From NCBI GenBank assembly GCA_012799255.1, contig JAAZLQ010000267.1, forward strand, positions 1 to 8,687: DNA of 8,687 bases, written 5' to 3'. The notes under the pieces were generated by a model. It saw only the letters and a list, made by a program, of their open reading frames with translations, made no database searches and had not been told where the DNA came from. This document shows positions 1-5,043 of this stretch, one piece after another. The translations under genes were made by a program, and so were the position numbers. Each line of letters opens with the position of its first letter. Within the stretch, counting starts at the first letter, position 1. This DNA is from Bacillota bacterium (lineage in GTDB: Bacteria > Bacillota_G > Limnochordia > DTU010).

Positions 1-1293
1 GGGCAAACCACAGTTGCAAACCTCTTCTACAATATGTCGACCAAGCAAGTCGGCCTTGTGGGACTTTGGGATTGCGTAGCTTTTGACGAGGTGGCGGGTA
101 TCACTTTCAAGGATAAAGACGGCGTTCAAATAATGAAAGACTATATGGCTTCCGGATCGTTTGCCAGAGGCAAGGAGGAAAAGGCAGCTTCCGCTTCAAT
201 GGCTTTCGTTGGTAACATAAACCAGAGCGTGGACGTGCTACTTAAAACCTCTCACCTTTTTGATCCTTTTCCTGAAGCTATGGCATATGATACAGCATTT
301 CTTGACCGAATGCATTGCTATATTCCTGGTTGGGAGATACCCAAATACCGTCCTGAATCATTTACAAACGACTACGGATTTATAACGGACTACCTTGCCG
401 AATTTATGCGCGAAATGAGGAAAGAGCCGTTTGGAGATGTGAGCGACAAATACTTCCGCTTTGGCAACAACTTAAACCAAAGGGATGTTATCGCTGTACG
501 CAAGATCGTGTCAGGGCTCACAAAACTGATCTATCCTAATGGTGAATTTACAAAGGATGAAATCGAAGAAATCCTGGTGTTTGCTCTTGAAATGCGTCGC
601 CGTGTAAAGGAGCAGCTAAAGAAAATTGGCGGTATGGAGTTCTACGATGTCAACTTCTCTTACATTGACAATGAGACCTTTGAGGAACACTACGTTTCTG
701 TTCCAGAACAGGGCGGCGGCAAGATTATACCGGAAGGACTAACAAACCCCGGAAATGTCTATACAATCTCTCAAGGGAAAAGCGGAATGATTGGGGTGTA
801 TCGCCTTGAAACTCAAATGCTGCCCGGCAATGGCAAGTTTGAGCGCACAGGACTAGGTACAGATCGGGATGCAAAAGAAGCAACGAATACGGCATTTAAC
901 TATCTGAAGGCCAGCGGCCACCAGATAAGCGGGCAAATTAGTACAACAACAAAAGATTACATTATTAACTACCAAGATCTGAATGGTATAGGGATGACGA
1001 AGTTTTTGACATTACCAACAGTTATTGCGCTTGCATCCTGTGCATTGAGCAAACCAACTCTTTCGAGCCTTGCTGTGCTGGGTGAAATCAGCATCAGCGG
1101 CACTATTCTCAAGGTAGAAGAACTAGCGAGTGTTTTACAAGTCTGCCTTGATGCTGGAGCAAAGAAGGTATTGATCCCGATAACATCCGCAGCTGATCTT
1201 GGAACAGTCCCGTCAGATCTTATAGGTGCATTCAGCCTGATATTTTACAGTACGCCGCAGGAGGCTGTGTTTAAAGCTTTGGGAGTGGAGTAA
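1..1293 (+). CDS. brxL: BREX system Lon-related AAA+ protein BrxL (3' part; 5' end outside window)
   Basis: The frame is open from base 1 and encodes the last 430 residues; full BrxL proteins are roughly 670-690 residues (from memory), so the N-terminal DNA-binding region and Walker A lie to the left. The ATG at base 34 is internal, because the preceding codons (GQTTVANLFYN) belong to the conserved family sequence. Walker B is visible as WDCVAFDEV, with the Asp-Glu pair at bases 85-90. The stretch FKDKDGVQIMKDYMASGSFARG is cut here to its recognisable core, KDGVQIMKDYMASGS. The last 170 or so residues form a Lon-protease-like domain (LAVLGEISISGTILKV, then GAKKVLIP) ending in FYSTPQEAVFKALGVE. 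By hand alignment to E. coli Lon, both catalytic dyad positions (Ser of PSAG and Lys722) are replaced. BrxL is a core BREX factor and commonly the last core gene, as appears to be the case here. BREX subtype cannot be decided from this fragment. Confidence 0.95.
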   Translation, partial: GQTTVANLFYNMSTKQVGLVGLWDCVAFDEVAGITFKDKDGVQIMKDYMASGSFARGKEEKAASASMAFVGNINQSVDVLLKTSHLFDPFPEAMAYDTAFLDRMHCYIPGWEIPKYRPESFTNDYGFITDYLAEFMREMRKEPFGDVSDKYFRFGNNLNQRDVIAVRKIVSGLTKLIYPNGEFTKDEIEEILVFALEMRRRVKEQLKKIGGMEFYDVNFSYIDNETFEEHYVSVPEQGGGKIIPEGLTNPGNVYTISQGKSGMIGVYRLETQMLPGNGKFERTGLGTDRDAKEATNTAFNYLKASGHQISGQISTTTKDYIINYQDLNGIGMTKFLTLPTVIALASCALSKPTLSSLAVLGEISISGTILKVEELASVLQVCLDAGAKKVLIPITSAADLGTVPSDLIGAFSLIFYSTPQEAVFKALGVE

Positions 1294-1324
1294 TTAATTA
1301 TTGAATAATGAAGGATAATAGTTT

Positions 1325-2629
1325 ATGGATAAGTATTTTGTTATTGTAGGGTGCATTCTTGCTATAATTGCATTAATAGCAATTCTCAATATAAGAAAAA
1401 AGAAATTAGTTAATTTTTCAAGGTCATTGAGAAATCCTGGTATTTCTTTGAGAAAAACAGATACAGTTCCATATGGAAAAGAAAAAAATAAAAAGGTAAT
1501 TAGTTTTGATGAAATTCATTCATTAACGCATAGTGAAGAAGCTAGACTGATGGAACTTAAAAATAAAAATCTTATCGCTAGAATTAATAATATTATTCCC
1601 GGAACAATGCAGGCTATTGCAAATGCTGCCACAGTAGGGAAATATAAAAAAGCAATTCATAATGCAGGTCAATTATATCGAGCTATAATTCCAAAAGATG
1701 CTGTACTAGACAACTCCCGTGCAATGGAGGGTGCTTTTAGGGGCTCATTTAGGAATATAGCAACTAGAATAAAAGGAAACGCAAATTGGGTACCGGAAGA
1801 TCTCTCTGCCGCAGATGACCTTGCCGCAATGGACATAACAAACGCAGTTATGGGAGTTGCCGCTATGGTTGTTGGTCAATATTACATGACCCAGATTAAT
1901 GATCAGCTCGAAAGAATCTCTGACAGTATTTCAAAAATAGCAGATTTTCAGGATAATGAATATAAAAGCAAGATATACTGCCTTATTGCTGAAGTACAGA
2001 AGTGTTCAACATTTCAGCTTGAAACAATGGAAAATGAAGAAATTAGGAAAAGAGAATTGGACCATTTGAAGAATCTAGAACATGAATGCTCACAACTTCT
2101 TGGTCAAGCAAACATTACACTTAATAGCTTTACGAAGGAAAAGGAACTTGATTATGACAAATATGAAAACCTTGTTTTAGAGGCCTATAATTGGTATCAA
2201 TATCAGCAGATTCTCTTAGAAATGATGAATAAGATTGGGGAACTTACACACGTATTGAATCTTGGAGCTATATCAAGAGAATACAGCTATGCATTATACC
2301 TTCCTTATTCTAAACAGGCAGAATCCGCATTGGAAGAACTCAATACATGGCACAAAGAAATTTGTGCTAAGCTGGAAATTGATATTGGGGCTATTAGAAG
2401 AAAACGTCAGGGTGTTGAAGAGTTTTTTATAAAAATACCCGCACTTTTCAATAAAAATCTTCACTATAAAGCAATTCCAAACGATATTGCTGGTATAATC
2501 AATAAACAAATAAATGCAAATGTCCTTATACAATCAACTGACGAAACTGACCTATTCCAACAAGATGTTCAGCTCATTGCTAAAGACGGAAAGCTATATT
2601 TTTTACCCAATACAGAGGAGCCTCAGTGA
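1325..2629 (+). CDS. Membrane-anchored helical protein of unknown function
   Basis: This 434-residue protein was not assigned to a named family. Residues 4-23 form one strongly hydrophobic helix followed by RKKK, so a single N-terminal anchor with the bulk of the protein in the cytoplasm is predicted. Residues 171-188 (ITNAVMGVAAMVVGQYYM) are apolar but lead straight into a heptad-like helix, QINDQLERISDSISKIADFQ. They could be a second membrane-associated helix or a helical core. The rest is mostly charged helices (about 210-370), ending in a short beta-like KDGKLYFLP segment. The gene starts 31 bases after brxL with AAGGA 9 bases before the ATG, and no terminator hairpin lies between, so read-through from the BREX operon is plausible. 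Its base composition is clearly more AT-rich than brxL. Residues 120-230 weakly resemble the C-terminal helical region of the glycohydrolase at 5044-7962. Confidence 0.88.
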   Translation: MDKYFVIVGCILAIIALIAILNIRKKKLVNFSRSLRNPGISLRKTDTVPYGKEKNKKVISFDEIHSLTHSEEARLMELKNKNLIARINNIIPGTMQAIANAATVGKYKKAIHNAGQLYRAIIPKDAVLDNSRAMEGAFRGSFRNIATRIKGNANWVPEDLSAADDLAAMDITNAVMGVAAMVVGQYYMTQINDQLERISDSISKIADFQDNEYKSKIYCLIAEVQKCSTFQLETMENEEIRKRELDHLKNLEHECSQLLGQANITLNSFTKEKELDYDKYENLVLEAYNWYQYQQILLEMMNKIGELTHVLNLGAISREYSYALYLPYSKQAESALEELNTWHKEICAKLEIDIGAIRRKRQGVEEFFIKIPALFNKNLHYKAIPNDIAGIINKQINANVLIQSTDETDLFQQDVQLIAKDGKLYFLPNTEEPQ

Positions 2630-2750
2630 TTAGTGTACGTTAATATATGTTATGTACAGTTTTAAACGAAAGGATCGATAATAATGAAGCTAAAATATAA
2701 TAAAAAATTGGATAAAAAATAATATTTAATATAAATGAGGAGGCTACAAA

Positions 2751-3077
2751 ATGGATTCTGAAAAAATATGGGACAAGATTATTACTATTTTGAAGGAAGC
2801 GCCTATAGAGGTAGAGACAGTTCCAAGCAATAAAAAAGTGCCATTATGGTTTAATGCCGATATTGAGGATGGAGTTTTATATGTTTATAACTCAATTTAC
2901 CATAGGCCATCAACTAGAATGTCGCAAAAAAGAAAAATTTCTAAGTCAGATTTTGATACTGTCTATGCATATTATCACCGCTGGGCAAATGGAGAAAGGC
3001 ATTTAAGACAAGTTGTAAGTAGACTATCAATGAATACAGCTTATATTTTTGGATTGATCTCGCGATTTGAAAAATAA
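2751..3077 (+). CDS. Small hypothetical protein, 108 aa, possibly DNA-binding at its C-terminus
   Basis: The start is well supported by GAGGAGG at 2737-2743, 7 bases before the ATG. I do not recognise a named family. The N-terminal half (WDKIITILKEAPIEVETVPS, then PLWFNADIEDGVLYVYNS) suggests a helix followed by a small beta-sheet. The C-terminal half (residues 57-108) is basic and helical, with RKISKSDFDTVYAYYHRW followed by RQVVSRLSMNTAYIFGLISRF. That ending has the rhythm of a helix-turn-helix, but I cannot confirm one. The gene sits 121 bases after the membrane-anchored protein and 82 bases before the next small gene, both on the same strand. The 121-base gap is very AT-rich, with a lone TATAAT at 2696-2701 and no convincing -35 box. 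Confidence 0.75.
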   Translation: MDSEKIWDKIITILKEAPIEVETVPSNKKVPLWFNADIEDGVLYVYNSIYHRPSTRMSQKRKISKSDFDTVYAYYHRWANGERHLRQVVSRLSMNTAYIFGLISRFEK

Positions 3078-3159
3078 ATTTATTTTTGGAAAACTTGTTA
3101 ATTATGAACTCATAATCGTCACGGAAAGTATTTACAAATTTGTTGGGTGGAGGTGTGTA

Positions 3160-3483
3160 ATGGTTAAATTGTGTAACTATAAGACAAAAGGCATAGCTGT
3201 TTACGTCGAAGCTCATATAAAAGATAGGGGGCTTGAGATTTCCGGACAGGACTTAGGATCAAATGTTGAGGATTTTGGGGGGACTGATGAATATGAATAT
3301 TATTATAGTCTTACTCCTATAGAAACAGAAAAGCTTTATCATTTGCTGAAGGCTGATTCAAAACTAGATATTGATCTGTTAGAGTTGATAAAACTATATT
3401 TTTCAGATGTAGAAGGATGTAAGAATTTCAGGAAGTACTGTGAAAAACATAATATTCCATTCGGCTTTTTTAACTATTGCTAA
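3160..3483 (+). CDS. Small acidic hypothetical protein, 107 aa
   Basis: The ATG at 3160 is chosen because GGTGGAGG (3146-3153) lies 6 bases before it. The frame stays open upstream to 3067, but no ribosome binding site supports an earlier start. The sequence reads like a compact alpha/beta protein: an N-terminal strand, then LEISGQDLGSNVEDFGG, an aromatic acidic patch DEYEYYYSL (residues 43-51), helices rich in Leu, and FRKYCEKHNIPFGFFNYC at the end. I have seen this GQDLG...DEYEY pattern in small bacterial proteins of unknown role, but cannot give a family name. It follows the 108-residue gene at 82 bases in the same direction, and the two may form a unit. An immunity-type or accessory role is possible, but nothing in the sequence demonstrates it. 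Confidence 0.75.
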   Translation: MVKLCNYKTKGIAVYVEAHIKDRGLEISGQDLGSNVEDFGGTDEYEYYYSLTPIETEKLYHLLKADSKLDIDLLELIKLYFSDVEGCKNFRKYCEKHNIPFGFFNYC

Positions 3484-3517
3484 ATTTATAGAATAGTCCA
3501 TGATAAATCAAAAAAGA

Positions 3518-3530
3518 GGCTGACATAGCC
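3518..3530. terminator. Weak hairpin with adjacent A-tract; possible minus-strand terminator relic
   Basis: GGCT and AGCC are inverted repeats around a 5-base loop. Six A residues at 3510-3515 lie to the left, so on the minus strand the hairpin would be followed by a U-tract. The stem has only four pairs, and no minus-strand gene is seen reading into it. It may be a relic or chance. Confidence 0.2.
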
Positions 3531-3657
3531 AAAAGCAATATTGAAAAACAACATATGTTTCGATCCAATCCCTCATTAATTAGTGATTTGAAATTGGTAG
3601 GAATTACATATTAAACTTAGAGAGCAGTAAAGTGTAATTATGATGGAAAGACTTATT

Positions 3658-3681
3658 ATTGATTGAAGTAAATTGATTGAA
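3658..3681 (+). repeat. Short tandem repeat, 14-base period, just before the GIY-YIG gene
   Basis: ATTGATTGAA occurs at 3658-3667 and again at 3672-3681, separated by GTAA. The second copy abuts the ribosome binding site of the gene at 3697. It could be a regulatory protein site or a slippage duplication. Confidence 0.4.
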
Positions 3682-3696
3682 AGGGGAATTAGCAGT

Positions 3697-4443
3697 ATGG
3701 ATAATGGAAAGTTATTTTTCTCGGCTGAAGTATCTGATAAAATTAAGTCGTATGTATATAGATTAATAGATCCAAGAAACGGCGAAACTTTTTATGTGGG
3801 AAAGGGTAAAGGGAATAGAGTATTTGACCATATTAAAAGTTTGAAGTCTGCTAATCTTGATATCTTGAATGACAAATTGAAAGTAATAAATGATATAAAA
3901 TCAGCAGGATTAGAAGTGATACACGTAATACATAGGCACGGTTTATCTGATGATATGGCTAAAGAGGTAGAGGCTGCTTTGATTGATGCATATCCGGGGA
4001 CGACTAACGAAGTTGGTGGTTTTGGTAGTATAGATTTTGGTCCAATGAATGCGATTGAGATAATCAATAAGTATACAGCTCCTGAAGCAGAATTAAAACA
4101 TAAGGTCATAATGATATCAATTAATAGATCACTTTCTGACGGACAGGATGTATATAATGCTACGAGGTTTGCATGGGTGTTGAGCAAATCTAGAGCTGAA
4201 AAAGCTGAGTATATACTAGCCGTGAAACAAGGAATTATTGTTGAAGTGTTCTTGCCTGATAAATGGATGGAAGCAACAAAAGATAATTTTCCGGAATTTG
4301 GTAAAGATATTGAGAAAAGATATGGATTTATTGGAAATGTAGCTGACGATATAATAAGAGAACTATATAAGTATAAAAGAGTTCCTGATAAATATCGAGC
4401 TAAAGGTGCTTCAAATCCAATCAAATATAACTATACTGTATAA
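3697..4443 (+). CDS. GIY-YIG nuclease-like protein of the LEM-3-like type, 248 aa
   Basis: The start is the ATG at 3697, with AGGGG at 3682-3686 ten bases upstream; a TTG at 3673 in the same frame lacks a site. Residues 18-45 give the family signature: YVYRLIDP for the GIY element, then TFYVGKGKGNRVFDH for the YIG element with the conserved Arg (R41) and His (H45). A helix with E90 and E92 and the TN pair at 103-104 complete a GIY-YIG core of about 110 residues. Residues 155-248 form a second conserved-looking domain (FAWVLS, EYILAVKQGIIVEVF, GFIGNVADD, then KGASNPIKYNYTV), typical of longer proteins of this group. The fold is known for single-strand or double-strand DNA cleavage, but activity and substrate here are inferred. 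It lies downstream of brxL in the AT-rich block, so an accessory restriction nuclease is one reading. A housekeeping or mobile-element nuclease is another. Confidence 0.85.
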   Translation: MDNGKLFFSAEVSDKIKSYVYRLIDPRNGETFYVGKGKGNRVFDHIKSLKSANLDILNDKLKVINDIKSAGLEVIHVIHRHGLSDDMAKEVEAALIDAYPGTTNEVGGFGSIDFGPMNAIEIINKYTAPEAELKHKVIMISINRSLSDGQDVYNATRFAWVLSKSRAEKAEYILAVKQGIIVEVFLPDKWMEATKDNFPEFGKDIEKRYGFIGNVADDIIRELYKYKRVPDKYRAKGASNPIKYNYTV

Positions 4444-4727
4444 TTATTCAAAAAATCACAAAACTGGTTCAACACTAAACTGGGAATAGAGTTTTGCTTT
4501 ATTATATAAATGAAGAAGTGATATTGGCGAGTATATTAATAAAAGATTAAAAAGACAAGAATATTTTAAAAAGTAATTGTTATAATCAATAAGGTTACTT
4601 AAGATAATATTACATTCAAGTCCTAAGTTAGAATTGATATAGGCTTACAAAATACAACCCTGGCCGTTGGTTGAGGAGGCACTCCTTTATCGACTGTTTT
4701 ATATTGGTAGGATTAATCTATGGGAAA

Positions 4728-4776
4728 ATGAATGGAAAAGATGCGAAAATAGCTAATTACGGTAATTTCCATTCAT
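4728..4776. repeat. Perfect 11-base inverted repeat with nested palindrome
   Basis: ATGAATGGAAA at 4728-4738 is matched by TTTCCATTCAT at 4766-4776 with no mismatch. Within the 27-base loop, AATTAC and GTAATT flank a single G (4755-4767), overlapping the right arm. There is no U-tract on either side, so it does not look like an intrinsic terminator. A protein-binding site, an RNA structure in an untranslated leader, or a recombination end are all possible. Confidence 0.55.
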
Positions 4777-4828
4777 AAGTCAATTATCATGTTGAGTTGA
4801 AGCGCAGATTTTTATCACATTAACTGAC

Positions 4829-4857
4829 TTGTTTAATGACGATTGTTATCGTAAAAT
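4829..4857 (+). promoter_or_regulatory. Candidate sigma-A promoter of the glycohydrolase operon
   Basis: TTGTTT (4829-4834) and TAAAAT (4852-4857) are separated by 17 bases. The -10 box matches the consensus at five of six positions and the -35 box at three. ACGAT and ATCGT form an inverted repeat around TGTT (4839-4852) inside the spacer, a natural place for a repressor. Transcription would begin near 4864, about 70 bases before the ORF at 4932. Confidence 0.45.
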
Positions 4858-4931
4858 GGTACTAAAAGTAAACAGTGGAATAATGAATTACTTGTAGATT
4901 TTTTTGCGAAATAAATCACAGGGGTAAGCAG

Positions 4932-5033
4932 ATGGGGAAAGGCGACGTCGAGGTGTTCTTGGACAGCTTGAATCAACTTGATGACGTGATGGAGACTATT
5001 GAGCAGGAGTTCCGCTTGCAAGAAGTGGAATAG
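4932..5033 (+). CDS. Possible 33-residue acidic peptide at the head of the glycohydrolase operon
   Basis: An ATG at 4932 follows AGGGG (4920-4924) by 7 bases and opens a frame rich in Asp, Glu, Leu and Val, with the core VEVFLDSLNQLDDVMETIEQ. Its codons often end in G or C, like the glycohydrolase and unlike the AT-rich DNA just upstream. The stop TAG (5031-5033) merges into AGGAG, the ribosome binding site of the next gene, so the two would be translationally coupled. It may be a genuine small helical protein or leader peptide. It may also be the tail of a larger gene cut off at a recombination boundary; the frame is closed upstream by TGA at 4884. Confidence 0.45.
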   Translation: MGKGDVEVFLDSLNQLDDVMETIEQEFRLQEVE

Positions 5034-5043
5034 GAGAGACATT

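Larger units (their letters stand above)
4444..4931. other. Gene-poor region of 488 bases with inverted repeats and a candidate promoter
   Basis: No convincing gene was found on either strand. The left part is very AT-rich. It holds a weak inverted repeat (CAAAACT at 4459-4465 and AGTTTTG at 4490-4496) after the nuclease gene, without a U-tract. An open segment at 4643-4753 has no start codon with a ribosome binding site. The right part holds a long-armed inverted repeat (4728-4776) and the promoter candidate for the glycohydrolase operon (4829-4857). Base composition changes near 4920, where the coding style becomes richer in G and C. Confidence 0.7.

Noticed and set aside
2684..2722. 12-codon ORF (MKLKYNKKLDKK) with a weak AAAGGA site
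   Set aside because: It is very short, of low complexity, and lies in strongly AT-rich DNA; no evidence that it is translated.
3067..3159. Earlier start for the 107-residue protein
   Set aside because: It would overlap the end of the preceding gene and has no ribosome binding site, while GGTGGAGG directly precedes the ATG at 3160.
3792..4424. A 210-codon open frame on the minus strand
   Set aside because: It lies wholly inside the GIY-YIG gene, has low-complexity Ser/Ile/Leu sequence without recognisable motifs, and lacks a good ribosome binding site.
4999..5043. Earlier TTG start for the glycohydrolase
   Set aside because: It overlaps the upstream short ORF, has no suitable site, and adds residues unlike the family start; ATG 5044 with AGGAG is better.
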